DNA of 64,000 nucleotides. It comes from CAVUCH01 sp963739995 (lineage in GTDB: Bacteria > Acidobacteriota > Vicinamibacteria > Vicinamibacterales > JAENWD01). The stretch is taken from NCBI GenBank assembly GCA_963739995.1, contig CAVUCH010000019.1, forward strand, positions 124,001 to 188,000. The letters run 5' to 3'. Below, piece after piece: positions 40,644 through 49,656 of this stretch. Below the pieces are notes generated by a model, which had not been told where the DNA came from, made no database searches, and saw nothing but the letters and a program-made list of their open reading frames with translations. A program made the translations under genes and the position numbers. Positions within the stretch are counted from its first letter, which is position 1; each line of letters starts with the position of its first letter.

Positions 40644-43355
40644 CTACATCGACAGCCAGTAGCTGACCTTGAGGAGTAGCACGTTCGACGCGGGCGTGTT
40701 CCACAGCTGGTTGAACGCGCGGCCGAGCGACTCGTCCCACTGGTCGATCCCCGCCGTGCGCCCCTGCGCCCACACCACGTACATCGTCGAGCCCGGCTTG
40801 AATTCCCAGCGCGTCACCAGGTTGGACCTGAACTCGCGGAAGCTGAAGTCGGGGTTCGCGAACGTGTACGTCGCGCCTGCCTCGGAGACAGTGTACTGGT
40901 TCGAGGTGCCGTCGTAGGCGAGCTCGTCGTTCGTCAGCACGTGGAAACGATTGGCGTAGTCATCCGCGTGCGGCGCCGTCACTCGCTTGAAGGTGGTGTA
41001 CCGGCCGTTCGACACGAACGGGCTGCCATAGTACTGGATGGAGAGATCGGGCGTGATCTGCAGGTCCGCGCGGAACGTGACCGCGAGCGTGTCCTGGTCG
41101 ATCCGGCCGAGCAGGTAGCGCGGGCCGCCGGAGGTCTCGGCCGTCGCGACGTACTGCAGGTCGTCGAGGTTCTTGGCGTACCCGACGACGGGCTGCAGCA
41201 CGAGGCGCTGCGAAACTCGCCACCTGAGCGATCCGGACACTTCGGACTCGTGCGTGCCGGCCTCCGCGCCAAAGTGGCGGCGCAGCTGCCCGCCGAGGAC
41301 GACCCGCCGCGACGGATCCGTCGAGACGGAGAAGAGGGTACCCCAGAACCCGCTCGTGAGCATCGACGGACCGCCGCGCAGCAGACGCGTGTCGTTCGGT
41401 TCCTCGATGGCATCGACCGAGGCGGAGACGGTCCACTTGTTGTCGAACGTCCCGCTCGCCTGGACGCCGGTCACGGCGTCCGTACGCGTGCCGGAATAGT
41501 CGAACCTGTCCTGGCGCTCGACGGTGACTCCCCATGTCCGGAACGGCCCGGTGGGATCGGTTTGCTGGTAACCGCCTGACGCCTCGTTCACGATGAAATC
41601 GGCCTGTCGGAGGAACCCGATGTCGTTCAGGTCGAAGCCCGGCGAGACCCAGCGGGTCGCATTCGCCCACCGCCACTTGCTGCTGCCGTACCGGGCGAAC
41701 CGGAACGTCCCGGCGTGCCCGGAAAGAGAGGTCGCCGCTCCATCCACTCCCAGGTGATCCGCGTCGGGCCGCTGGTAGTAGTGCACCGGGTTCCGCTGCA
41801 GCTCGGTGATGGCGGCCGTGTCGCCGGCGATCCGGCTGAAGGCGCCCTTCGCTTCGAGAACGTACGACCGGTTCGCGAAGTACTGGACGAAGTCCACGGC
41901 GCCGGTGAGCGCGTCGCCCGGGAGGAACTCGAGAGCGGGGTCGCCAATCCAGCGGTGCGTGTTCGTGAGCATGCCGCCGAGCACCGTGTTGCCCTTCGCC
42001 CAGTCCTTCTGCAGCCGGGCCGCAAAGTAGTTCGTCGTCGGCTCGACCGGCCGCTCCCGTTCGATGCCGTCGAGGGAGACGTGCGCGTGCTCGGCACTCG
42101 TGACGCTTTGCAGGATCCCGACCGACAAGCCATCCGGCGTCTTCCCGGTGACCTTGGCCGCCGTGATGATGGAGGTGCTGTCGGGCATGTCGACCGACTC
42201 GCCGGCGGCGGCGTCGGGCACGTAGTGCGGCGCCTGGCCGATGCGCCGCGAGTAGAACATCATCTCGTTCGTGCCGGCATCGACCGGCACGTCGCCGGTC
42301 GCCTGCACGCTATCGAGGTTGAGCGTCAGAATGTTCTTGCCCTCCATGAAGAACGGCCGCTTCTCCTCGAAGAACGTCTCGTACGCAGTGAGGTTGACGA
42401 CGGATGGATCCGCTTCCACCTGTCCGAAGTCGGGGTTGACCGTCGCGTCGAGCGTGAAGTCGGTTGTGAGCCCGACCTTCGCGTCGAGGCCGGCGGTGCC
42501 ATGGCCGCGCGCGCCGTCGCGGTAGGGGTTACCCTCCTCGACCGGTTGTCCCTCGACCCTCCCGACGGTGTGAGGCAGCAACTCGATGTGGCGATAGCGC
42601 GGGAGCCTGCTGATCCCGTGCAGCTCGCCGATGTTCTGCATGCGGCCGGTGCTGTTGCGCGGGATGAGGTTCCACTGATCCTCTTCCTGGTTGCGGTCCA
42701 CCCAGCGCCACGCGTGGAGCCCCCAGACCTGCTGTTCCTGCGTACCGTAGCGCAGTTGACTGAGCGGGACCTGGAACTCCGCGGTCCAGGCGTCCGCCTC
42801 GAGGCCGACCTTGCCGTGCCACACGGCGTCCCAGCTCATGTCCCAGCCTTCGTTGGTAAGCACCAGGTCAATCTTGGTGCCGGCCGCGGTCAGGTCGAAT
42901 TCGAACCCCGATCGCTTGTCGAAGTAACTGTCGAAGCAGACGCCGGTGATGTCGCCGGCCAGGTCGTCACGCCGCGACGGGTAGCGGTGGATGAGCGCGG
43001 GATCGTCGTACGCCCGGATGGCGATGTACACGTTGCGATCGTCGTACAGGATCTTGAGTTCCGTCTTGACCGACGGGGCCGCGCCCTCGACGGGCAACTG
43101 CTGGATGTAGTCGCCGCTCCACCCGCCTTCGTTCCACGCGGCGTCGTCGAACCGTCCGTCGATCTTCGGCGCGGGTCCCTGGAGGCGCACGGCGTTGAAG
43201 ATCCGAGGCGGGCGCGCCCGCCCGGAAGGATTGGCGGCCTTAGCGTCATCGGCCGGCGCCGGATCGGCCGGGGCCGCGCCGGCGATGGTCCCGGGTGACG
43301 GCGGAAGGAACAGAAGGCAGAGGAGGAGCCCCGTATGGATATGCCGTCGCCGCAT
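40644..43355 (-). CDS. DUF5916 outer-membrane protein with N-terminal CBM9-like domain
   Basis: A 903-residue exported protein. The start at 43355 gives a signal peptide (IHTGLLLCLLFLPPSPGTIAG). Residues about 60-260 form a CBM9-like carbohydrate-binding fold (PKIDGRFDDAAWNEGGWSGD, LKILYDDRNVYIAIRAYDDP). The DUF5916 part follows with its hallmark TLDATVNPDFGQVEADPSVV and YETFFEEKRPFFMEGKNIL, then a beta-barrel of about 550 residues that ends in an aromatic-rich strand. Family members are outer-membrane proteins of unknown transport or binding role, abundant in Acidobacteriota and Bacteroidota. Confidence 0.88.
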   Translation of the reverse strand: MRRRHIHTGLLLCLLFLPPSPGTIAGAAPADPAPADDAKAANPSGRARPPRIFNAVRLQGPAPKIDGRFDDAAWNEGGWSGDYIQQLPVEGAAPSVKTELKILYDDRNVYIAIRAYDDPALIHRYPSRRDDLAGDITGVCFDSYFDKRSGFEFDLTAAGTKIDLVLTNEGWDMSWDAVWHGKVGLEADAWTAEFQVPLSQLRYGTQEQQVWGLHAWRWVDRNQEEDQWNLIPRNSTGRMQNIGELHGISRLPRYRHIELLPHTVGRVEGQPVEEGNPYRDGARGHGTAGLDAKVGLTTDFTLDATVNPDFGQVEADPSVVNLTAYETFFEEKRPFFMEGKNILTLNLDSVQATGDVPVDAGTNEMMFYSRRIGQAPHYVPDAAAGESVDMPDSTSIITAAKVTGKTPDGLSVGILQSVTSAEHAHVSLDGIERERPVEPTTNYFAARLQKDWAKGNTVLGGMLTNTHRWIGDPALEFLPGDALTGAVDFVQYFANRSYVLEAKGAFSRIAGDTAAITELQRNPVHYYQRPDADHLGVDGAATSLSGHAGTFRFARYGSSKWRWANATRWVSPGFDLNDIGFLRQADFIVNEASGGYQQTDPTGPFRTWGVTVERQDRFDYSGTRTDAVTGVQASGTFDNKWTVSASVDAIEEPNDTRLLRGGPSMLTSGFWGTLFSVSTDPSRRVVLGGQLRRHFGAEAGTHESEVSGSLRWRVSQRLVLQPVVGYAKNLDDLQYVATAETSGGPRYLLGRIDQDTLAVTFRADLQITPDLSIQYYGSPFVSNGRYTTFKRVTAPHADDYANRFHVLTNDELAYDGTSNQYTVSEAGATYTFANPDFSFREFRSNLVTRWEFKPGSTMYVVWAQGRTAGIDQWDESLGRAFNQLWNTPASNVLLLKVSYWLSM

Positions 43356-43705
43356 GGTGGGAAACCGAGAGGGGACGACGGCGAGGAGATCGCCGTGGTG
43401 CTCGGTCGAGCATAGCCCAGCTGCGACGCTGACGCGAGCGGAACGGCGGCCTCGCGGATCAGGGCAGGGCCGGCCGGCGTACGGTGGCGGGCCGAGCGAG
43501 GTCACCCGCCACTCACCCCAACCTCGTTCTTCAGCCCCTCCAACAACTTGCGGTTTTTGCGCGGCTCGCGAGGGCAAATGCCCGCCTGCTGCATGGCTTC
43601 GGTCGTATTCCCAACCATGCACACAAATGTGCGAGTGGCATCGCATCGCGCCCCGAATCGCCTTGCCTCCTCATCAAGATCCGCGTACCATCCAGCGCAC
43701 CCCGA
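43356..43705. other. Divergent intergenic region, no gene seen
   Basis: 350 bases between the DUF5916 start and the zinc-ribbon peptide. I see no tRNA, repeat or clear terminator. It must hold the promoters of both genes, but no convincing -35/-10 pair was found. Confidence 0.4.
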
Positions 43706-43957
43706 ATGGATCGTCGAACACGGCCTCCAGACGTCCACCCTCTCGTGAGCGGCTTCGCATGCCCGTCCTGTGCGGGGAACCAGGCCCGCCTCGCCACCGT
43801 TCTGGAGTGGTTCTTCTACCTCCGGTGCGACGCGTGCGACCACATCTGGTCGCATCCCGAGCGCCGGCAGAAGGAGCAGCGACGTGCTCTTCCGAATAAC
43901 CCGAAGCCGCTCAAAGCCGAACTGCCTTCCCGCGCCGCTGACCGTCGCGAAGCCTGA
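43706..43957 (+). CDS. Small zinc-ribbon protein
   Basis: An 83-residue peptide with two CxxC knuckles, FACPSCAGNQARLATVL and YLRCDACDHIWSHPERRQ, forming a treble-clef or ribbon zinc site, followed by a basic/Pro tail. Similar short proteins with an aromatic-rich middle and a C-x-x-C-x-H-x-W ending are common as isolated hypothetical genes in soil bacteria. The ATG at 43706 was chosen because upstream sequence in this frame is low quality. Function unknown; nucleic-acid binding is possible. Confidence 0.6.
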   Translation: MDRRTRPPDVHPLVSGFACPSCAGNQARLATVLEWFFYLRCDACDHIWSHPERRQKEQRRALPNNPKPLKAELPSRAADRREA

Positions 43958-44130
43958 GGCGGGATCGCCGCGTGCTCATTTCTCCGCGTCCGTGTGCTCG
44001 TGTCGAGGTTCGCTCCGATGACCATGCATGGGTTTAAGTCTTGCAATCCAGCCGCGCTGGTTTTGGAGGCGCGGTGGCGATTGTGGCGCCACGCCACCGA
44101 CGGCAACTGCAACGAACGGAGGACAACGCG

Positions 44131-44727
44131 ATGATCCGAGCTTTGTGCGTTGTGGCGGTACTCGCCTTTGCCCAGCCAACCTACGCCGACACCATCGGTG
44201 TGACATTCGCCGGCGGGTTTACGACCCTTACAGATTTTGACACCGTCATCGGGTGGAAATTCACCGCAAACACAGACCTGCACGCCGGCGCTCTCGGCAT
44301 GTGGGATGAAGGTGGCGATGGGTTCTCCGCCGTCACGGAAGTCGGACTCTGGACCGACGATGGCAGCCTCCTGAGTATGGCAACCGTGGGCTCAGCCGAT
44401 GGGCTCGATAGCGGGTTTCGGTTCGCCGCAATCAGCCCCGTCCTGCTCGCGGGCGGGCATAGCTATGTCGTCGCAGGCCTGCTTCGGGCTCCCGACTACT
44501 ACCGAGCCTTCGGAACGGTGACCAACTCGCCATTCGTAACGTGGACGGACAGTCGCGCGGTCAACACGGACGTTCTGACTTTCCCCACGGAGATCACGGG
44601 CCGTCCTGGCAGCTATTTTGGCGCGAACCTCCGGGTCGCAGCGGTGCCCGAACCGCAAAGTCTTGCTCTACTCGCGGTCGGGTTGGCCGGAATCGGCGGG
44701 TTGCGCTGGCTGCGCCGACGGGGGTAG
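44131..44727 (+). CDS. PEP-CTERM sorting-domain protein
   Basis: A 198-residue exported protein. GGAGG lies eight bases before the ATG. The signal peptide (MIRALCVVAVLAFAQPTYA) is followed by a beta-rich domain resembling DUF4082 (VIGWKFTANTDLHAGALGMW, GGHSYVVAGLLRAPDYYRAF). The C-terminus is a textbook PEP-CTERM tripartite signal: VPEP, a hydrophobic helix (LALLAVGLAGIGGLRWL) and an RRRG tail. It is therefore processed by an exosortase and probably released to the surface or extracellular matrix. Confidence 0.87.
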   Translation: MIRALCVVAVLAFAQPTYADTIGVTFAGGFTTLTDFDTVIGWKFTANTDLHAGALGMWDEGGDGFSAVTEVGLWTDDGSLLSMATVGSADGLDSGFRFAAISPVLLAGGHSYVVAGLLRAPDYYRAFGTVTNSPFVTWTDSRAVNTDVLTFPTEITGRPGSYFGANLRVAAVPEPQSLALLAVGLAGIGGLRWLRRRG

Positions 44728-44872
44728 CCATCACAGGCTTGTATCGGGCCGGGCCAAGGGCCCTGGCGGGTGAGGCGCTGAGGGGTCGCGGAACACCCTC
44801 GGCATAGCGCGTCGGTGTTCGGCCGGAACTTGAGCGACGACACCGCTCGCCGCCGAGGCGGGCCGATTCGCA

Positions 44873-45020
44873 TTGCGTAACCACCCGCGGGTTCTTCCAG
44901 TCATTTCGATGTCCGCGCCAGCCAGGTGTCGCGTTTCCTCTCCTCCTCGCCACGGGTTGGCCGCCGCCGGTGTGCGGCAGTGGCGCGCACGGACGAGGAG
45001 GTAGACCGGCGGTTACGCAA
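44873..45020. repeat. MITE-like element with 15-bp terminal inverted repeats
   Basis: TTGCGTAACCACCCG at 44873-44887 and its inverted partner ending at 45020 (TTGCGTAACCGCCGG when read inward) match at 13 of 15 positions and bound a 148-base non-coding segment. No target-site duplication was seen. The rest of the 456-base gap 44728-45183 holds no gene I can support. Confidence 0.4.
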
Positions 45021-45183
45021 CACTCCGCCGAGCACGTCCCACCCTCTCCAGGCAGCCTTGGGACGAACCGGGGGACGAGCCGCGTTCATGTCCCTCCGGG
45101 TTTGAACGGGAGCGGCGTAGTCGTCGTATCCTGAGCGGACGCTGAACTTCACGCGCGCGCCGCGCACCATCCGGAGATCTCGC

Positions 45184-46635
45184 ATGCAGATGCATCGGGC
45201 GGCCCAGCCCACGTCGAACACGACCGCGCGCATGCGGCCGGTACCGCTCGCGCTCGCGGCCTGCGTCGCGCTCCTGTTCGCGCCCGCACTCGCCGCACGC
45301 CAGGCGCAGCCGACACCCGCACAGGGCCGCCTGCAGGTGCCGGTCGAGTATTACAAGCTTCCGAACGGCCTCAAGGTCGTGCTCTCGCGCGACACCACGA
45401 CGCCGACGGTGGCGGTGGCCGTGTACTACAAGATCGGCTTCCGGAACGAGCCGAAGGACCGCACCGGGTTCGCTCACCTGTTCGAGCACATGATGTTCCA
45501 GGGGTCCGCCAATCTCGGAAAGATGCAGTTCATCAGGCTCGTCGAGTCGAATGGCGGTCTGCTGAACGGCTCCACGCGGTTCGACTTCACGAACTACTTC
45601 CAGGTCATTCCGTCGCACGTGCTCGAGACCGTGCTCTGGGCCGAGGCCGATCGGATGCGCGGCCTCGACATCAGTCCGGAGAACCTGAAGAACCAGCAGG
45701 ACGTCGTGAAGAGCGAGGTGCGCGTCAACGTGCTCAACCAGCCGTATGGCGGGTTTCCGTGGATCGACCTGCCGATGGCCGCGAACGAGAACTGGTACAA
45801 CGCGCACAATTTCTACGGCGACCTCGAACACCTCGACGCGGCCACCATCGCCGATGTGGAAGGGTTCTTCAAGACGTTCTACGCGCCCAGCAATGCCGTG
45901 CTGGTCGTGTCCGGCGACTTCGAGGCGGCGCAGGCCAAGACGTGGGTGCAGCAGTACTTCGCCGGGATCCCGTCGGCGACGCTGCCGCCGCCGCCAGACC
46001 TGCGCGAGCCGCGACAGGAAAAGGAGAAGCGCGCCGGCCGCGTCGACCCGCTCGCCACCCGTCCGGCGCTCGGGATCGCGTACCACGTCCCGGAGCGGAA
46101 CACACCGCAGTGGTATGCCTTCGGCCTGATCGATCAACTGCTGGGGCAGGGCGCCGATTCGCTGCTCTACGATGAGATGGTCCGCAAGCGCGGCCTGACG
46201 ACCCGCGTCGAGGCGGGCATCAACTTCGGCCTTGGCAACATGCTCGATTACAGCGGCCCGATGCTGTGGATCTCCCAGTTCTTCCACGACACGGGCACGG
46301 CGAGCGATGCGCTGGTCGAGGCGTTCGACGCGACCGTCAATCAGCTGCGCACGCAGCCGGTGGACGCGGCGACGCTGGATCGGGCGCAGGTGAAGCTACG
46401 GTCCGCGCTCTACGCGAGCCTGGAGTCGTTCGCCGGGTTCGGCCGCGCGAACCTGCTCGCGTCACTGGCGCTGTTCGACGACGACCCGGGCCGCATCAAC
46501 GGCCTGGAAGCCGAGTTCGCGAAAGTCACGCCGGCCGTGCTGCAGGAGACGGCACGCGAGTACCTCCGCCCAGGCAACCGCACGATCTACACCGTGACGC
46601 CCGGCGCCAAGCCCGCGGCGGACGCCCCGAAGTGA
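45184..46635 (+). CDS. M16-family zinc peptidase, catalytic partner
   Basis: A 483-residue exported insulinase-type peptidase. CGGAG is seven bases before the ATG, and the signal peptide is PLALAACVALLFAPALAARQ. The inverted zinc motif HxxEH is present at residues 98-102 (HLFEHMMFQG), with the distal Glu in NQQDVVKSEVRVN about 75 residues later. This is the active half of a heterodimer whose second half is the next gene, 13 bases downstream. Substrates are likely periplasmic peptides or processed envelope proteins. Confidence 0.92.
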   Translation: MQMHRAAQPTSNTTARMRPVPLALAACVALLFAPALAARQAQPTPAQGRLQVPVEYYKLPNGLKVVLSRDTTTPTVAVAVYYKIGFRNEPKDRTGFAHLFEHMMFQGSANLGKMQFIRLVESNGGLLNGSTRFDFTNYFQVIPSHVLETVLWAEADRMRGLDISPENLKNQQDVVKSEVRVNVLNQPYGGFPWIDLPMAANENWYNAHNFYGDLEHLDAATIADVEGFFKTFYAPSNAVLVVSGDFEAAQAKTWVQQYFAGIPSATLPPPPDLREPRQEKEKRAGRVDPLATRPALGIAYHVPERNTPQWYAFGLIDQLLGQGADSLLYDEMVRKRGLTTRVEAGINFGLGNMLDYSGPMLWISQFFHDTGTASDALVEAFDATVNQLRTQPVDAATLDRAQVKLRSALYASLESFAGFGRANLLASLALFDDDPGRINGLEAEFAKVTPAVLQETAREYLRPGNRTIYTVTPGAKPAADAPK

Positions 46636-46648
46636 ACCGCGAGGTACC

Positions 46649-48049
46649 ATGCGCATCCTGATAGCTCACTCCCGCATCCTGGCCACCATCCTGTGCCTGT
46701 TCCCGACGGCCCTCGCGGGCTCCGTGTCGGCCCAGCCTGCGCGCCAGTCGCCACCGCCAGCCGGCACACCCCGGAACTTCACCCTGCCGAAGCCGACGCG
46801 GTTCGCGCTGCCGAACGGTCTCGCGGTCACGCTCGTGCCGTTCGGCCAGGTGCCGAAGGTGGCCATCCGCCTGGTCCTGGATGCCGGCAACCTGTACGAA
46901 GCCGCCGACCAGGTCTGGCTGGCGGATCTCACGGGCCGGATGCTGGAGGAAGGGACCAAGGCTCGCGCGGCCGACGCGCTCGCGCGCGAGCTCGCCGGAA
47001 TGGGCGGTGAGCTGGCGGTGTCGGTCGGCCCCGACACCGCCTCGATCACCACCGAGGTTCTTGCCGACCGGGGCGCGGCAGGCGCACGCCTCGTCGCGGA
47101 GGTTGCGCGCGAGCCGCGGCTTCCGCAGGAGGCCTTCGCCCGCGTGAAGGCCGGGCTGCTGCGTGACCTCGCCATCCAGAAGAGCACGCCGCAAGCAATC
47201 GCGGGCGAGCGCTTTGCCGCGCTGGTCTACGGCGACCACCCCTACGGCCGGACGTTCCCGACAGAGGCGATGCTCGGCGGCTACACGCTCGAGCAGGTGC
47301 AGGCGTTCCACCGGTCCCGTTTCGGCCCCAACCGCGCGCGCCTGTACGTCGCCGGCGTCTTCGACGCGCCGACGCTCGAGGCCGCCATCCGCGACGCGTT
47401 CGGATCGTGGGAGCGCATCGAGAGTGCCGGCGCCCCCCCTCCCCCGGCCAAACAGTCACGGGGCTTCGCACTCCTCGACCGGCCGGACGCGCCGCAGTCA
47501 ACGATCCTCCTCGGGACCCGCGTTCCCGACCCGTCGAACCCCGACGCCATTCCCATGAGCGTGATGAACTCCCTGCTCGGCGGCTCGTTTGCCTCGCGCA
47601 TCACCTCGAACATCCGCGAGCAGAAGGGGTACGCCTATTCACCGTACAGCTCCATCACCAACAACCTGAGAACGGCGCACTGGGTGGAGACAGCAGATGT
47701 CACGACGGCGAACACGGGCGATTCGCTCGAGGAGATCAGGAAGGAGATCGTGCGGCTGCGGACGGACGCCCCGCCGGCCGAGGAGCTGACGGGCATTCAG
47801 AAGAACATGGCTGGCACGTTCGTGGTCCGCAACGCCTCGCGCCAGGGCGTCATCGGACAGCTCGCCTTCGTCGATCTGCACGGGCTCGGCGACGATTACC
47901 TGGTGAAGTATGTGGATCGCGTACAAGCGGTCACGCCGGCGCAGGTCACGGACATGGCCAAAAAGTACCTGGAGCCCGCAGAGATGACGCTCGTGGTGGT
48001 CGGGGACGAGAAGGTGGTGAAGGAGCAGGTGGAGCGCGCGACACGCTGA
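46649..48049 (+). CDS. M16-family peptidase homolog, non-catalytic partner
   Basis: A 466-residue M16 protein with a signal peptide (ILATILCLFPTALAGSVSAQ). At the position of the zinc motif it reads QVWLADLTGRMLEEGTKA, with no HxxEH, so it cannot bind zinc and should be the regulatory subunit. The C-terminal R/Y region, EQKGYAYSPYSS, is intact and completes the partner's active site in this family. GAGG precedes the ATG, and it is co-transcribed with the catalytic gene. Confidence 0.92.
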   Translation: MRILIAHSRILATILCLFPTALAGSVSAQPARQSPPPAGTPRNFTLPKPTRFALPNGLAVTLVPFGQVPKVAIRLVLDAGNLYEAADQVWLADLTGRMLEEGTKARAADALARELAGMGGELAVSVGPDTASITTEVLADRGAAGARLVAEVAREPRLPQEAFARVKAGLLRDLAIQKSTPQAIAGERFAALVYGDHPYGRTFPTEAMLGGYTLEQVQAFHRSRFGPNRARLYVAGVFDAPTLEAAIRDAFGSWERIESAGAPPPPAKQSRGFALLDRPDAPQSTILLGTRVPDPSNPDAIPMSVMNSLLGGSFASRITSNIREQKGYAYSPYSSITNNLRTAHWVETADVTTANTGDSLEEIRKEIVRLRTDAPPAEELTGIQKNMAGTFVVRNASRQGVIGQLAFVDLHGLGDDYLVKYVDRVQAVTPAQVTDMAKKYLEPAEMTLVVVGDEKVVKEQVERATR

Positions 48050-48052
48050 TAC

Positions 48053-48215
48053 CAGCATGCACGATGCACACGTGTCTACGACGGCGCGGTTGCGCCTTCA
48101 TGCCGTGTGCATTCTGGATCGGGTATTCTGCATCGTGCATTTTGCATCGTGGTGCATCGTGGTGCATCGTGGTGCATCGTGCATTCTGCATTGTGCATTC
48201 TGCATTCTATTTCGT
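48053..48215. repeat. TGCAT-rich tandem repeat array
   Basis: Contains exact TGCATCGTGG units at 48143-48152, 48153-48162 and 48163-48172 with a partial fourth, flanked by degenerate TGCATTCTGCATTG copies. It lies between the M16 pair and argG and overlaps the 3' end of argG by nine bases. A short related stretch occurs at 36097-36111. Confidence 0.85.
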
Positions 48216-49445
48216 CCGCCTCCTCCTCCCCTGCTTCATCCCCCGCACTTTCATCGGCAGCCCGAACAGATCGATGAAGCCGCGAGCGGCGGTGACGTCG
48301 TAGTCCTTCATCGCGAAGCTCGCCAGCCTGGTGTCGTACAGGGAGAGGGGGGAGCGGGCGCCGACCGTCGTCGCACGACCCTTGAACAGCTTCACGCGGG
48401 CCTTGCCCGTGACGACCTCGCTCGCCTGGTCCACGAACGCCTGCAGCGCCTCGCGCAGCGGGTGGAACCACTGCCCGTAGTACACGAGCTCGCCGTATTT
48501 GTGCGCAACCTGCTGTTTGAAGTGCGACAGGTCGCGCTCGAGGCACAACTGCTCGAGCGCGCGGTGTGCCTCGTAGAGGATCGTACCGCCGGGGGTTTCG
48601 TAGACCCCGCGGCTCTTCATGCCGACCAGGCGGTTCTCGACGATCGTGATCTGCCCGACGCCGTGCTTGCCCCCGATCCTGTTGAGCGCAGCGATGAGCT
48701 CGTGCCCCGCGCGGGCGTAACGCGTGCCGTTCACGGCCACCGGGTTGCCGCTCTTGAACTCGATCTCCACGTACTCCGGCGTGTCCGGCGCCTCGCTGAC
48801 GGGGCGGCTGATGGTGTAGACGCGCTCGAGGGGTTCCTCTGAGGGATCCTCGATCTCGCCGCCCTCGTGCGAGATGTGCCACAGGTTGCGATCCTGCGAG
48901 TAGAGCTTCTCCTTCGTCTGGGTGATGGGAATCCTGTGCCTGACGGCATAGTCCACGGCTGTCTCGCGATCGTTCAGGCCGTCGGCCAGGAAACGGGGAT
49001 CCTTCCACGGGGAGATGATCGTGAGCGACGGGTCGAGCGCCATGCACGTCAGCTCGAACCGCACCTGGTCGTTGCCCTTCCCCGTGGCGCCGTGCGCCAC
49101 CGCGTCGGCCCCCGTCTCGTGGGCCACGTCGACCTGCGCCTTGGCGATCAGCGGCCGCGCGATGCTCGTGCCGAGCAGGTAGTCCGATTCGTAGGTGGCA
49201 TGCGCCCGCAGCATCGGGAAGCAGTATTCTTCCGCGAACTCGCGGCGTAGATCGCGGACGACGACTTCGTCGGCGCCACTCTTCTTCGCCTTGCGCTCGA
49301 TGCCTTTGAGCTCGGATCCCTGGCCCAGCTCCGCTGCGAACGCGACCAGTCGCACACCCGGATACCGCTCCTTCAGCCACGGCAGGATGACGGACGTGTC
49401 GAGGCCACCGGAATACGCGAGCACAATCTTCTTTGGCGACGGCAT
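48207..49445 (-). CDS. argG: Argininosuccinate synthase
   Basis: A 412-residue enzyme that joins citrulline and aspartate with ATP to form argininosuccinate, the penultimate step of arginine synthesis. The ATP-binding P-loop is KIVLAYSGGLDTSVILPWL. The family signature AHGATGKGNDQVRFEL is intact, as are YSQDRNLWHISHEGGEIEDP and ENRLVGMKSRGVYETPGGT. Length is normal for the family. TAGACT ends eight bases before the ATG with no Shine-Dalgarno sequence, so it is probably leaderless. Other arginine genes are not in the window. The C-terminus runs into the TGCAT repeat. Confidence 0.97.
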   Translation of the reverse strand: MPSPKKIVLAYSGGLDTSVILPWLKERYPGVRLVAFAAELGQGSELKGIERKAKKSGADEVVVRDLRREFAEEYCFPMLRAHATYESDYLLGTSIARPLIAKAQVDVAHETGADAVAHGATGKGNDQVRFELTCMALDPSLTIISPWKDPRFLADGLNDRETAVDYAVRHRIPITQTKEKLYSQDRNLWHISHEGGEIEDPSEEPLERVYTISRPVSEAPDTPEYVEIEFKSGNPVAVNGTRYARAGHELIAALNRIGGKHGVGQITIVENRLVGMKSRGVYETPGGTILYEAHRALEQLCLERDLSHFKQQVAHKYGELVYYGQWFHPLREALQAFVDQASEVVTGKARVKLFKGRATTVGARSPLSLYDTRLASFAMKDYDVTAARGFIDLFGLPMKVRGMKQGRRRRTK

Positions 49446-49453
49446 GGCGGAAC

Positions 49454-49459
49454 AGTCTA
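49454..49459 (-). promoter_or_regulatory. -10 hexamer TAGACT of argG
   Basis: On the minus strand, TAGACT is followed by eight bases and then the argG ATG at 49445. There is no ribosome binding site, so translation would start leaderless. Confidence 0.5.
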
Positions 49460-49528
49460 TCGCACACACCTGCGGGCGCTGGCGCTAGAGGTGGGCGCTG
49501 GGCGTGGGCCTGGGCGCCGGGCGCCGGT

Positions 49529-49557
49529 GTGGAGCCGCGGCTTCAGCCCGGCCGACA
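49529..49557. repeat. Palindromic repeat element, family B, copy 3
   Basis: GTGGAGCCGCGGCTTCAGCC, continuing CGGCCGACA, matches copy 1 at 20296-20325 at most positions, with compensating changes around the TTCAG centre that preserve the dyad. It is intergenic, between argG and the antiporter. Confidence 0.6.
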
Positions 49558-49656
49558 GAACTCATCCCGACACCGGTGACCGAAACCAGAGCGCGACCGA
49601 TTACAGTTAGGGCATGCGCCGCACAGTGAACGGTCACCCCGCGATCGGCTGACACG

